DNA of 64,000 nucleotides. Source: Nitzschia sp. DOCU1. Lineage: Eukaryota > Bacillariophyta > Bacillariophyceae > Bacillariales > Bacillariaceae. The notes under the pieces were generated by a model. It ran no database searches and had not been told where the DNA came from. It saw only the letters and a list, made by a program, of their open reading frames with translations. Made by a program: the position numbers and the translations under genes. Position 1 is the stretch's first letter. Each line of letters starts with the position of its first letter. Below are positions 40,682 through 51,811 of this stretch, one piece after another. Location: NCBI GenBank assembly GCA_951394045.1, contig OX595988.1, positions 3,177,352-3,241,351 of the forward strand. The letters are read 5' to 3'.

Positions 40682-41773
40682 ATGTACGGTTTGACTCGAT
40701 CCAGTATTATTCTTCCGAAATCCACTGGGGTTTGGTTGCGACGGACGATCGACACTCAACGATGCTCGTATGTGTCACGAGCGCATCCGACCACTCTACC
40801 AGAATTTCCTATTACGCAAGCCATGCAAATGGTATTGGAGGATACACAGGAACGCCATCAAAAACGAGCTGCCAAGTGGGAACGTAATGCTCCCGTCCGA
40901 ATTCAAAAAGGAAAGCAGGTACGTGTATCGTTGGTGCGCCGCCGAGCATTTGCATGGAATGAATCTTCTGCCATTTGTGTACGCATATCCAAGATGGATT
41001 CTAGACGTTTGACAAACTGAGGCTTTTGTGTGTATACTGAGAAGACAGTACCCAATCTCACACCTCTTTGTTTTTGTTATTAGGATTCCGGTCCCTACCG
41101 AAATATGGACGAGACGATTGAATTGGCCATTAACTTGAATTTGGATCCACGGCGACCCGGACAAGCTTTGAGGGGATCATTGCGATTACCCCATGGAACG
41201 GGAAAGACTGTCAAATGCTTGGTGTTTTCTTCCAATGCCGACTTGATTCAAAAAGCTAATGCTCAAGGCCACTTGGCGGGAGGCGACGATTTGCTTCAAC
41301 AAATTGCCAGTGGAACGGTCGCTTTGGATGACTATTCACGAGCACTGGCCACACAAGAATGGATTTCACCGATCCAAAAGTCCTTGGCAAGAGTCTTGGG
41401 ACCACGAGGATTAATGCCCAATCCCAAAACCAATACTGTTTTTGAATCGCCAGACGATTTGTGGGAAACCTTGTTGGAACAATCCAATACTATTACGTAT
41501 CGAACGGAAGCGAATGGGATTTTGCATTTTCCCATTGGCAAGGCGAGTTTTGATGCTACTCAATTACTGGAAAATTTGCAAGCGATTTGTCAAACAGTCC
41601 ACGAAATCAAACCCGAACAATATGGCAAGGGCAAAAAAAAGAAATCAGGTCCAGGAAAAAATGTCAAGTATTGGTTGCGAGCATCATTGTCGAGTACGCA
41701 AGGCAAGGGAATCCGAATGGATTTACGAACGGTGGATCCTACGAGTCCCTTTTTTATGAAAGAACCAGAATAA
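40682..41773 (+). CDS. Mitochondrial large-subunit ribosomal protein uL1
   Basis: Exons 40682-40918 and 41084-41773 are joined over a 165-bp GT-AG intron (phase 0), giving 308 residues. The N-terminal 35 residues (MYGLTRSSIILPKSTGVWLRRTI...) are basic and Ser-rich without acids, a mitochondrial presequence. The L1 core shows E-L-A-I-N-L-N-L-D-P-R, R-G-S-L-R-L-P-H-G-T-G-K, K-S-L-A-R-V-L-G-P-R-G-L-M-P-N-P-K, and F-P-I-G-K-A-S-F near the end. uL1 forms the L1 stalk that helps release tRNA from the E site. Diatom plastids encode their own rpl1, and there is no secretory leader here, so mitochondria are favoured. A Lys-rich insertion (K-G-K-K-K-K-S-G-P-G-K) lies near the C-terminus. Confidence 0.87.
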
Positions 41774-42633
41774 AAATGGAGTGTAGTAATGCTAGGACAA
41801 ACGACGACGACGATGGAAGCGTAATTGGGTGCCATCCAAACAAAATGGTAGAGAGAGCGAATCACATGTGTCTATATACTACCGGTAGCATATTGTAAGT
41901 AGTAGTGGATGGAGCTTTTTAGAATGGAACGTGGTTTGCCTGCCAAAGATTGGCTGTGAGTTGCATTCACCGAGTCTCTCCTTGGCTTGAATAAGCGGGC
42001 AAACCCCATGCCGTCTACCCACTTGCAGTGCCAAGGCAAATCGAAAACCTTGAGTAGCAACGTTCAAGAATGAAAAAGTATTCACCGGGTCTCTGTCTGT
42101 CCCCCTCTATTAGCAGCTGGGTAAGCGGGGTAAAGTAATAGGATCGCCGGCATACTAGTCAATGCGTTCTCACGAATGGATCGTGGTGCCTGCGGTGATG
42201 GAATGAATCTGAATCATCCTCCCTTTCTTGGCACGAAGAATCGAATGGCGCGCCTTAATTCTTCCTTCTCGAAATTGCGGGTAGTTTGCTTTTACTGATC
42301 GGCACCATAGATTTTATTTATCGGAACTCGAACAGAACAATGAGACGCCGTCCTCTCCAAGGTAAGTAGAAGCGGGTAATACGGGATTACAAAGAGTCGT
42401 TTTACTCTCCACGATACCAATCCTTCCGCTTTACCAGATAACACGGTATTAGTGAAGCGATCACTTATGCCCGCTACAATGCTACTGCACACGTGGTAAG
42501 AAACATACTTCGTGAAAAATAGGTGAAGGCGTTCATTTCTCGCATCTCGATCGCTTTCCATTGTCGTTCATGACAACATTTTAATCCACGAGGGAAATCA
42601 AACCATACACCAATTAAACCACTCGCATCATCA
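41774..42633. other. Intergenic
   Basis: No gene is supported. The palindromic decamer CTACCGGTAG is at 41879-41888. A 91-codon minus-strand frame over the 3' end of the uL1 gene is a shadow. Confidence 0.5.
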
Positions 42634-43953
42634 ATGCGACTCTACAAATCTCTGGTGTCATTTGTTGCACTTTGTTCATGGTGCAACTTAAGGCACAGAA
42701 CAACAATGGCGCAGCCTTTGGAGGCCGATGCCGACGGCGATGGCGGCAACGTCGCGGACAACCCGTGGGCGGAGGAAGAATTGTCGCTAATTGCCGAGTT
42801 GAAATTCATCATCGCCAAGCTCAAAGGCGGTGACAAGCGATTGCTACGTCATGATTCTCCTGATCACACACACGAGGCACGGGAAGAGGAAGGGACATGT
42901 GACAAGCTGCACCACAGTCTGAGCATTCTGGTCGACGAAGAATCTTATGCAACGGACGATACGAAATATTTGATTTGCGAACTGGCAACTTTATGCATAA
43001 CGGATCATCAGAGTTATCGAAATGTTTTCGCTGCTGTGAATGGGATTCATGATACGGTGATTGATTTGGTGGAGTCAATGAATCCAAAGCTATCTGCAAA
43101 GGCCGCCCATTTGCTATATATCGCCACTTTTGGAAATGCGGTGAATCACCAATCATTTATTTCCAAAGGGGCGATTCCAGCGTTGACGGCTATTGTTAAG
43201 CATTACGGATCAACGGCGCTTCAGACTATGCATGCCTTGGCGGCACTGCAAAATTTGTCTGCGTCCTATTGCGAATACAAATACGATGCCGACGTCGTGA
43301 CGGAGCCACCTACTTCTTCCGTTGAAAGTTGTACGTGGGGTTGGCGTTTGGATCAGGAGCATATTGCGATGATGTTAGAAGATGAGGATACGTTAGTATC
43401 CGACGGCCAAATGGCTCGACAACAAATATCAGGCGACGAGGAACTGATGTCAGCTTTGAGACTTTTAGTCTGTCAGGGACCAGTTGAGGGTGAGCCGTCG
43501 GAAGATAACATATTTCCTGGAGAAAATGCCATAAGTACCGGCCGGGATGATCACAATCCGGCAATCGTGCCCTGGGCAGCCGCTGGATTACTCAAGAACT
43601 TGGCACTGGAGCCTGCAGCCAAGCCTCTGGTGGAACAGTCGCTTCCTTGTTTGTGCTATATGGCTGAATCTCCGGACTGGCTGGAAGAATCCAAAGCGAA
43701 GACTTGTTTGTATCATCTCAGCCGAGATGCCAATCCCTGTTGGTATAATGCCGAGGACGAGTCTCGTTTGGACTGCATCGATCGCAACTTTTTGGACGAC
43801 GGATTCAGTACATGTGAGGATTACTCGAATGCGTTGGATGACGACTGTGACAGCCGTAAAGATATATTTACGAAAATTATGGCGCGGGAAGCATGTTGTG
43901 AGTGTGGTGGTGGATTTCAGATGTTCTACCACGAAAAGCACGATGAGCTGTAG
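42634..43953 (+). CDS. Secreted Armadillo-like repeat protein with C-terminal Cys domain (CCxCGGG)
   Basis: A 439-residue intronless protein. The start MRLYKSLVSFVALCSWC looks like a signal peptide. Residues ~85-335 are helical repeats of Arm type, e.g. Y-L-I-C-E-L-A-T-L-C-I, A-A-H-L-L-Y-I-A-T-F-G-N-A, T-M-H-A-L-A-A-L-Q-N-L-S and W-A-A-A-G-L-L-K-N-L-A-L. The last 60 residues hold a Cys cluster L-D-C-I-D-R ... C-E-D-Y ... D-D-D-C ... A-R-E-A-C-C-E-C-G-G-G, matching a small extracellular domain common in diatom proteins (memory, not search). Secreted Arm proteins include the ER exchange factor Sil1, so an ER chaperone role is one option, but the Cys tail argues for a lumenal or extracellular protein of another kind. 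The ATG used is the first in frame. Confidence 0.65.
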   Translation: MRLYKSLVSFVALCSWCNLRHRTTMAQPLEADADGDGGNVADNPWAEEELSLIAELKFIIAKLKGGDKRLLRHDSPDHTHEAREEEGTCDKLHHSLSILVDEESYATDDTKYLICELATLCITDHQSYRNVFAAVNGIHDTVIDLVESMNPKLSAKAAHLLYIATFGNAVNHQSFISKGAIPALTAIVKHYGSTALQTMHALAALQNLSASYCEYKYDADVVTEPPTSSVESCTWGWRLDQEHIAMMLEDEDTLVSDGQMARQQISGDEELMSALRLLVCQGPVEGEPSEDNIFPGENAISTGRDDHNPAIVPWAAAGLLKNLALEPAAKPLVEQSLPCLCYMAESPDWLEESKAKTCLYHLSRDANPCWYNAEDESRLDCIDRNFLDDGFSTCEDYSNALDDDCDSRKDIFTKIMAREACCECGGGFQMFYHEKHDEL

Positions 43954-44512
43954 CACCAGAAAAAGAACAACAACCGGCCTTGTGGTGCTTTTCCACAAGT
44001 CACCATAACAGGATATAGGTTGGAGTAAGTGTTGAGACGAAGCAAAGAATGATGCAGTTGTCAACAAGATCGTGAATGGAGCACGATGTTACTTTTAATA
44101 GCTACAGAAGAATAGTTAGGACAGAAGATAATCGTACGTGTACGTACCGTGAACCTTCGCATTCCGCAGATGATTAGGTCGACCGTCGACTCCGCCGACT
44201 GATAATGCTACTAGCATTCGGATCGATCGAAGCATCGCAACGCCGTCGTCGTCTTGCCTCGCCCGGTCTTTTGTGGGAGGAATTTCCAATCGGGTTTTGG
44301 TGCTCGGAACAATCTTCGTTGTTCTTTCGTGCGCCAATCGGTGGTGGGAGAGACAGACGGAGGCAATAACAGCCGAGCCTATGATATCCTCATATCAGAA
44401 GGAAAGTGTCCTCTCCCCTCTTCATTGTAATGAAAGAAGAGCGACTTTTGTGTTTCGTCCTGCGAAACGCCGTTGAATAAGGCGCCCGAGCTAGCAGAGC
44501 CACTCACTCATC
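43954..44512. other. Intergenic, promoter of member C
   Basis: No gene is seen. The palindromic element shared with A and B lies at 44452-44468, close to the ATG. Confidence 0.5.
44452..44468. promoter_or_regulatory. Palindromic upstream element, member C
   Basis: GTTTCG-TCCTG-CGAAAC, with perfect 6-bp inverted arms, 44 bp before the ATG; it may be in the 5' UTR or core promoter. Confidence 0.4.
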
Positions 44513-46151
44513 ATGAGTAGCAGATTGTGCACCATCGAACTGGCCAAGGAGGCCGGGCTTCCTGTGCATCGATTCCCGATGACCAGTGAAGAAGGCGCGA
44601 TTGCAGAAAATGCTCTCGCCCAGGCTTTGAACAAGTTGTCATTGGACGAACAAGAAAAAATTATATTTGATGTTCATGGCATCGCAACGACACCTTCAGA
44701 AAGTGAGGAGAATGTTGCTGCTTCTTTGAAGGCCCTGGAAAAGGAGATTGATAAGATCTGTCCGAAGGATGCTTATGATCACGCCTTATTTTTAAACCCC
44801 AGCTTTGTAACAGATACAAAGTTCAGGCTCATGTTTTTGAGAGCTCTCGAATTCGATGCTGCAGCAGCTGCTGATATGATGGTCAGCCACTTCGAAACTA
44901 AACGGGAGTTATTTGGAAACGGCGAGGTATTAGCTCGTGAAGTGCACCAGTCCGACTTGACCCCGAGAGATCTGGAGATTTTGCAAAGAGGTTTGTTTCA
45001 GGTGCTTCCGGTTAGAGACGCGTCAGACCGAACGGTGATATGTATGTTGTCAGATCTGAACGATGTCAAGATGGATGAATTTGTAAGTCGTCTTATGTTT
45101 TCTCTGGTGTCATCTCTAGTCCAATCTAATCGTTACGTTTCCGTCATGGCAGCGCCGCCCCACTTTTTACATGAGCATGGCATTGCTTCGCGACGAACAG
45201 GTGCAGAAATCGGGGATAGTATACGTGGCGTACAATATGGGCAATGTCTTTGTCGACTTCAGGGAATATTCAGCCTGTAATCGAGTTGAGGCAACCCTAC
45301 CTTTTCGGTCTCTCGGCGGGCACTTCTGCCTAACCTCTCACGCGTTGCGGCCGTTGGTGGTGGGTTTCCAGCTATTCGTCAATTCCTACGACCGTTTCCG
45401 AATGAGAGCTCATTTTGGTACACTAGAGAGTATGCATTTCACTTTGCAGACGTACGGTATTCCCACCGATGTCTCCCCAATGAAAAACGACGGAACCTGG
45501 TCCACAGATTATCACTTGGAATGGCTCCACGCTCAGAAGGTTTACGAAGAAGACGACGCTACTAATGATGAAAGGGTGATTATCCCTCGAAAGTTTGACG
45601 TTCTCTTCGGGAAGAGTGCACGGGCTCGTTTGTCAACTGGAACTCAGCGTGCACTCCATTTGGTTGAGATGCATCGGGAACAGTACGAGAATGCTTCCAA
45701 GTATGAAAAGACCGACCTGGCGCTAAAGATTATGGCGACAATCCAAGAATTGAATGGGCGCTTCTTGAAACAGGATGAGGAGAAGGGTGGCTGGATCGTG
45801 GTAGATGAAGCATCGGCTAGGAAGAAGGTAGCTCACTGGTTTCGCTTCAAAAGATCAAAAGTGAAGACCCAAGAGGACGATCACTCCGGAGAGTCGGTAT
45901 CTCTCACGAGCTCGAAGGCCCGAGATGAGCGCAAGGAAGAAGATACGTCCATGGTCGCTCGCCCGACAAAGCGCGTGTCACCATGCCCTCTGCCCTTGGT
46001 GCCAGAGGCCGAGGAGTTTGCTCACGAGAAGATGCCACGTAGAGGATCTTCGATCTCAGTGAGTATGACGCATCGTATAATTTCGGGTATTGTCGATGCC
46101 ATGTATCCTTTGAGCAAGAAGGAGGCACCTGAGAGGCCTGTAATGATATGA
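44513..46151 (+). CDS. CRAL-TRIO-like/DUF6824 fusion protein, family member C
   Basis: Exons 44513-45082 (190 codons) and 45153-46151 are joined over a 70-bp GT-AG intron (phase 0), giving 522 residues. The CRAL-TRIO-like part has L-N-K-L-S-L-D-E-Q-E-K, F-R-L-M-F-L-R-A-L-E-F-D, H-F-E-T-K-R-E-L-F-G, R-D-A-S-D-R-T-V, and in exon 2 G-I-V-Y-V-A-Y, GGHFCLTSHALRP (invariant Cys) and LQTYGIPTDVSP. The DUF6824 module (about residues 339-430) starts F-D-V-L-F-G-K-S-A-R-A-R and includes T-G-T-Q-R-A, K-T-D-L-A-L-K-I and G-R-F-L-K-Q-D. The tail carries T-K-R-V-S-P-C-P-L-P. No signal peptide or membrane span. It is nearest to member D, 2.1 kb downstream, and clearly a tandem duplicate of it. Confidence 0.8.
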
Positions 46152-46661
46152 TACGTCCCAGAACAACAATGATTCTCTAGTCTTGTACAAGCTGTACTTG
46201 CATCCTTTTTGGCGCCACCGGGTAGGCTGACCACAGCAATAACACCTACCAGTTGCTACTACGACTGTTTGGTACTACTAGTACGGTTGTAAAAGCTACT
46301 ATACTCTGTAATAGGTACAAGTAGATTTTTCTACGCAGACCACTCGAAAGCGGCAGGAACGACAACCTTCGGACTACCGGTATCTACGTAGAGGTGTGGT
46401 CGTTCGTTTCTCACGATACAAAATATGCCCCTTTTATCCGGGTCCTTGATGCGCCAATCGGTTTTTGTGTGCAGAATGACCGCGTCGAAATAGGTAGAGA
46501 TCATGCCATTGTTTGTATCAGATGTCAATGTGGGCGTGCCCCACACTTTTACATGATGGATGCGTTTATCTCATTCTTCACCTCCCCATCACAAGCTTTG
46601 AAGGAGGCGATTGCCCGTGACACAACAAAATGCTCAAGCTTGAGAGCCTCATTCACTTTTA
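46152..46661. other. Intergenic between members C and D
   Basis: No gene is supported. A TACCGGTA core is at 46375-46382. The string GCGCCAATCGG occurs in the upstream region of both C and D. Confidence 0.5.
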
Positions 46662-48373
46662 ATGAGTAAATTTTGCACAAACGTGTTAGCCAGGGAGGCC
46701 GGCCTTCCTGTGCATCGATTCCCGATAACTAGTGAAGAAGGCGCGATTGCAGAAAATGCCCTCGCCCAGGCTTTGAACAAGTTGTCATTGGACGAACAAG
46801 AAAGAATTATATTTGATGTTCATGGCATGGCGACGACGCCCCACGAAGGGGAAAAGAGTGTTGATGCCTTTTTGAAGGCCCTGGAGAAGGAGATTGATAA
46901 GATCTCTCCCAAAGATGCATACGATCACGCCTTATTTTTAAACCCCAGCTTTGTATCCGACCCAACGTTCAGGTTCATGTTTTTGAGAGCTCTTGAATTC
47001 AATGCTGCAGCGGCTGCTGATATGATGGTCAAGCACTTCGAAACTAAACGGGAGTTATTTGGAAACGGCGAGATATTAGCTCGTGAAGTGCACCAGTCCG
47101 ATTTGTCTCCGAGGGATCTGGAGCTTCTGAAGCAGGGTTTGTTTCAGGTACTTCCGCTAAGAGATGCGTCAGGCCGAACAGTGATGTGTATGATGTCGGA
47201 TCTGAACAACGTCAAGATGCATGAGTTGGTAAGTCGTCTTCTGTTTTCTGGGTCGTCCCGCGTGCAAAATTCTCTCTTATCTTGTCGCTTTCGCAATTGG
47301 AGGGCCGTCCAACGTTTTATGCGACAATGGCATTGCTTCGTGACGAAGAAGTGCAGAAGCTGGGGACGGTATGGGTGGGCTACAATAAGGGTAATGTCCG
47401 AATAGATTTCAGTGAATATTTCGAGTGCAATCGCATTCAAGCAACTCTGCCTATTCGATCTACCTGCGGGCACTTCTGCTCAACCTCCAACGCCTTGCGG
47501 CCGTTGGCGGCGGGATTCCAGCTTTTTGTCAACTCCTACGATCGTGTCCGCATGAGATCTCATTTTGGGACCTTACAGAGCATGCATTTCACTCTACAGA
47601 CGTACGGTATTCCCACCGACGTCTCCCCAATGAAAAACGACGGCACCTGGTCTACGGAGTACCATATGGAGTGGCTCCGCGCTCAGAAGAGCTACGAAGA
47701 GGACGACGCTACCAAGGAAGAAAGGGTGGTTATTCCACGAAAGTTTGACGTTCTCTTCGGGAAGTGTGCACGGGCTCGTCTGTCGACTGGAACTCAGCGT
47801 GCGCTCCATTTGGTTGAGATGTATCGGGAACAGTACGAGAATGCTTCCAAGTATGAAAAGACTGACCTGGCGCTAAAGATTCTGACTACGATCCAAGAAT
47901 CGAACGGGCGCTTCTTGAAACAGGATGAGAAGCAGGGTGGGTGGATCGTGGTAGACGAAACATCGGCTAGGAAGAAGGTAGCTCACTGGTTTCGCTTCAA
48001 AAGGTCAAAATTGAAGTCCCAAGGCGACGATCACTTTGGGGAGTCTTTATCTAACACCAGCTCGAAGGCCCGAGCTGAGCGCGAGGAGGAAGATACGTCC
48101 ATGGTCGCTCGACCGACGAAGCGAGTGTCGCCAGGCCCTTTGCCCTTGGTGCCAAAGGCCGGAGAGTTTGATCACGAGATGATAGTACCCAGTAGTGGAT
48201 CTTCAAGCTCAGCGAGCATTGGTCATCATATAGTGTCTGGTATTGTGAAAATCATTCTGCATCCTATGAAGAGGGGTGCACCTGATCGCGACGTTGTTTC
48301 ATCTGCACTTGATCATGAATCTTGTCCTCTAGCTTTCGTGCACGGTGTCCGAACGGTCCAATGGACAAAGTAA
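46662..48373 (+). CDS. CRAL-TRIO-like/DUF6824 fusion protein, family member D
   Basis: Exons 46662-47228 (189 codons) and 47303-48373 are joined over a 74-bp GT-AG intron (phase 0), giving 545 residues. The layout is as in member C: F-R-F-M-F-L-R-A-L-E-F, H-F-E-T-K-R-E-L-F-G, R-D-A-S-G-R-T-V before the intron, then G-R-P-T-F-Y, C-G-H-F-C-S-T-S-N-A-L-R-P with the invariant Cys, LQTYGIPTDVSP, and the DUF6824 module starting F-D-V-L-F-G-K-C-A-R-A-R. The tail has T-K-R-V-S-P-G-P-L-P and is longer than in C by about 25 residues (S-S-G-S-S-S-S-A-S-I and beyond). It is very similar to C across both exons, so this is a recent tandem copy with no visible break. Confidence 0.8.
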
Positions 48374-49160
48374 ACCCCATCAAGCCACTCTTTGTCAAGT
48401 GGCTTCTTAACATCTGTTTGCTTGTATAGCAAGCGCAATGACGGCGACAATCATGTACAACAACAGCAGCGACCAATAAAAGTATACTAGCTATGTTCCC
48501 GTACAGTCGTGATAAGCATTTGCTAAAGAGAGGTAGTATACTATGATGTGTTGATAGTCTGCAATAATAGTAGTAGTAGCGTACTACCGGTAGTACTACC
48601 CTACTCTAGAGTAGACGTGCACGGTAAAGCCTCAACCCCGCAGAGTCTGCACCTACGAAGGCGCGCGAATGTTTATTAGTATCGATGACGTCCAGAGATT
48701 TTCTGCAAAAGACACATGAAGTGCATGCAGACGCTGGCTATTAAACAGTAGCTTTTAACAAACTACTAGCGCGCCCCCCCCCCCCCCCCCCCAAGTCCTG
48801 CTAGCTAGAGAGTAGCAGAAGCATTTTGGTCGAGCCGTGCTGTCGTTCCCGGAGGAACGTTCCAAACGGATAGCAACTGTGATATGTTGGCGCATCTCAC
48901 TTATGAACAGTTCTGCAAGAACAAGTTGGAAGCGTTCGGGTGGCTGGCCCCAAACTCCGATGGCGACTAACACGTAGAATTTAGTACCGCTGGTACTCCA
49001 GGCGCATGAAACGTGCTCAGAGACTTTTAATTAACAGATGCAGATGCAATAATAGAACATTGGTCAAAATCGTATCTTTGATCAACCGGTAGTAGAGTTC
49101 ATTTCGTTTGTTCTCAGTTGTTCGTGAAGACTTGGTCTTAGTGAAGCTTCAATTTATACC
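48374..49160. other. Intergenic with poly-C run
   Basis: No gene is seen. It contains CTACCGGTAG at 48584-48593 within a TAGTAG-rich patch, and a C19 run at 48774-48792. Confidence 0.5.
48774..48792. repeat. C19 homopolymer
   Basis: Nineteen consecutive C residues. The exact length may be an assembly or sequencing artefact. Confidence 0.7.
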
Positions 49161-50760
49161 ATGGTCAATCGCAGAGCTTTCTCCTTTGATTTGGCCAAGC
49201 AGATCGGCCTGGAATGTGACCGTTTCCCTGAAACGCAAGCAGAGGGTGAAGCTGCTCTCGCTGCCCTGGCGAGTGAACTGGAAAAGTTGTCGTTGGTCGA
49301 ACAGGAACAGGCGATCTTTGATATCCATGGTTTGTCCCAGGAAAAGGAAGAAGATCCAGAGGCTATCGAGGCTGCATTTATTCAGCTGGAAGCGGAGATT
49401 GAGAAAATCGAGTCTAAAGATGCTTATGAGCGCGCTAAATTCTTGAACGAAGCATTCGTGACCAGCCGTGATTTTCGGCTCAAGTTTATTCGAAGCGAAA
49501 AGTACGACATCCATGTCGCTGCCCAGACCATTGTCTACCATTTTGACTTGAAACGAAGGCTGTTTGGAGACGGCGAGCTATTAGCACGTCCCGTGCGTCA
49601 GAGTGACCTGACGCCCAAGGAGATACAGCTTATGAAATGCGGCGGATACCAATTCCTTCCAGAACGGGATGCTTCAGGACGAATAGTCCAGGTCGTTTCC
49701 TTCGATATCTTGCCTGGACAAGTCGCAGGTGACAAGAAATCCTCAGTAAGTTTTGAGACACATCCTAGCGTTTTTAGTTCTTGGGAGGATCATGATCGTT
49801 ACTCAAATTTGGCCGCTTCCTTGTTCAAAGCAACGAGCCTTGTGGTACATTATGATGTGCGCAGCTGAAGAAGAAGACATGCAGAAAGTGGGAAGTGCTT
49901 GGATCGTGTATCATTACCAGGGAACGAGGCTTGATTTCGACAGCTTCAGGGCATTCAATGAAGTCGAAACTGCGGCACCTTTCGTTTGCCTCGGCTGCCA
50001 TTATTGTTATAGGAATGAGAAATTACGGCCGTTTGCGGCTGGGTTTCAGCTCTTCTGTAACAGGTTTGAGCGAAATCGTGTTAGGCAGAGGTTTGGAAGC
50101 CATGAAGACATTACTTTTTACTTACAGACTTTTGGAATGCCCATAGAGGTTTGCCCATGCCGACCCGACGGAGTCATGGACAACACGAATCATCTCCGGT
50201 GGCTGGAAGGACTGAGGGCCCATGAGGAAGCTGAAGCATCCTCCCCCAATCCTAGGGGGAAAACTATCATTCCTAAGAACGTGGATGTGCTCTTTGGAAA
50301 GAACGCTCAATCTCGAGATCATCCGGGGAACATTCGGGCCCACATTCTTGTAGAGGAAAACTTTGAGGAATACGAAGAGGCTGGAAAAGTAGAAAAAACC
50401 CTTATTGCGGATCGCATCATTAAGAGTATTCAGGACCAGGGAGGAAAGTTCTTGAAGCAAGGTGACCATGGCAGGTGGTCCGAAGTCGGGAGAACTGCGG
50501 CTCTTCAAAAGATCGCGCACTGGATGCGTCACGAGAGACATAAGAGGAACAACAAGGAGAAACAAGGCCGTGGCCGCACCATGGAAGCCACGCCAGTGGC
50601 CGAGAGAAACGTCAAACGTGTTTCTCCGTACGCTTCGCCTCTACCCCAGGAGCCTCCGGCCGATATTGACCAGCTGTGGGAAGACGATGTCTCCATGGAC
50701 GAGCTTATTGCGAACATCATGAGAGCGGAGAAGTGGTTAACCACGGGCCCGATAGCTTAA
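49161..50760 (+). CDS. CRAL-TRIO-like/DUF6824 fusion protein, family member E
   Basis: Exons 49161-49745 (195 codons) and 49831-50760 are joined over an 85-bp GT-AG intron (phase 0), giving 504 residues. The first half has L-E-K-L-S-L-V-E-Q-E-Q, F-R-L-K-F-I-R-S-E-K-Y-D, H-F-D-L-K-R-R-L-F-G and R-D-A-S-G-R-I-V. After the intron come Q-R-A-L-W-Y, GCHYCYRNEKLRP (invariant Cys) and LQTFGMP. The stretch that follows the lipid domain is the most diverged in the family: P-C-R-P-D-G-V-M-D replaces the usual D-G-T-W-S. The DUF6824 module starts V-D-V-L-F-G-K-N-A-Q-S-R-D-H-P-G-N. The tail has V-K-R-V-S-P-Y-A-S-P. It is the third plus-strand copy after C and D but clearly older than that pair. Confidence 0.8.
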
Positions 50761-51811
50761 CATAAACATGGTTCACATCAACTTTATGTAATTGGGGAGG
50801 TAATGAGTTTTTGCGGTCTTGAGCTATTAGTATCTTCTCGCCCAGTACGGACCGCCCGCCGACTTTAGACCTAGATCATTGGGTTTATTTTCGGGACTGG
50901 AACGTACAAGTAGCAAAAGGAATCGCCGAGCAAACGAACAAAATGGAAGCTATTCAGTTTGCTGCGGCGTCGGTATCGCCTCAAGCCACACCAAGGCCGC
51001 ATTCGCAGGGAGAAGGACATTCGTACCAAGATTGGCCAGTGGAGTGCCGGTCGATCGGATCGCCAGGAGACACGTGGTATTCTTCGCAACGCCTTCTCCA
51101 AAGATCTAGCTTCACCTCATGGCCCGCGACTATCATCATTTTCTCATCGGACCAAGTCCGTTAAATTGACGCGGGGACGCGAAAAGTTCTATTCTTGAAA
51201 GGGCTTGGTCGTGGACTGCCCAGTCAAATGTGTAGAGGTGTCCGACAGCGCACTGCTCAGCGTGATTTCATCGAAGCTTGCTTGCATCACAATTAAATTC
51301 GCCGTAGACTTGGGAACGATGCACTCTACTCCCTCCCTAGTAGTAGAGTTAGCATAGTGGTCTCGTTTCCTCACGGCCTTTGTAATATCTCGGTGGTTCG
51401 AGGTCAAGTCACTCATTCCATTTTGGCATTATCAGAGGTGTCGGTCATTGGTGTCAAAGTTCCTATCGGTTGATGTTTCGGGTAGGAAAAGATACCCATC
51501 TGGCGGCGAACAGAGGGCGATTATTGTGCTGACGTCGTCCTTACCTTTCGGAATCTTTCTGGATTTCAAGACGATCACCCCTTTGTGAATTTGATCTCTA
51601 TCTTTTGTGATAGTAGCTGGTAATTTGACAAAGGGGTTCACCGAGAAAGGCGGGAACGGCCGACGTCAGCAGCAGGGGTCCATAATGCCAATCGCAATCA
51701 AGGAAGATCAATCAAAACATCCAACCCGCCGCCATCCATCAACTTCGTTCTCCCTGGTCATACAATCGAAAACGAAGAAACTTTCCCCATTGTCCTGGTT
51801 CTTACTTACCA
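50761..51811. other. Long intergenic region
   Basis: No gene is called. Overlapping short frames at 50879-51198 and 51607-51879 lack features; the latter overlaps the start of the next gene in another frame. Confidence 0.5.
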
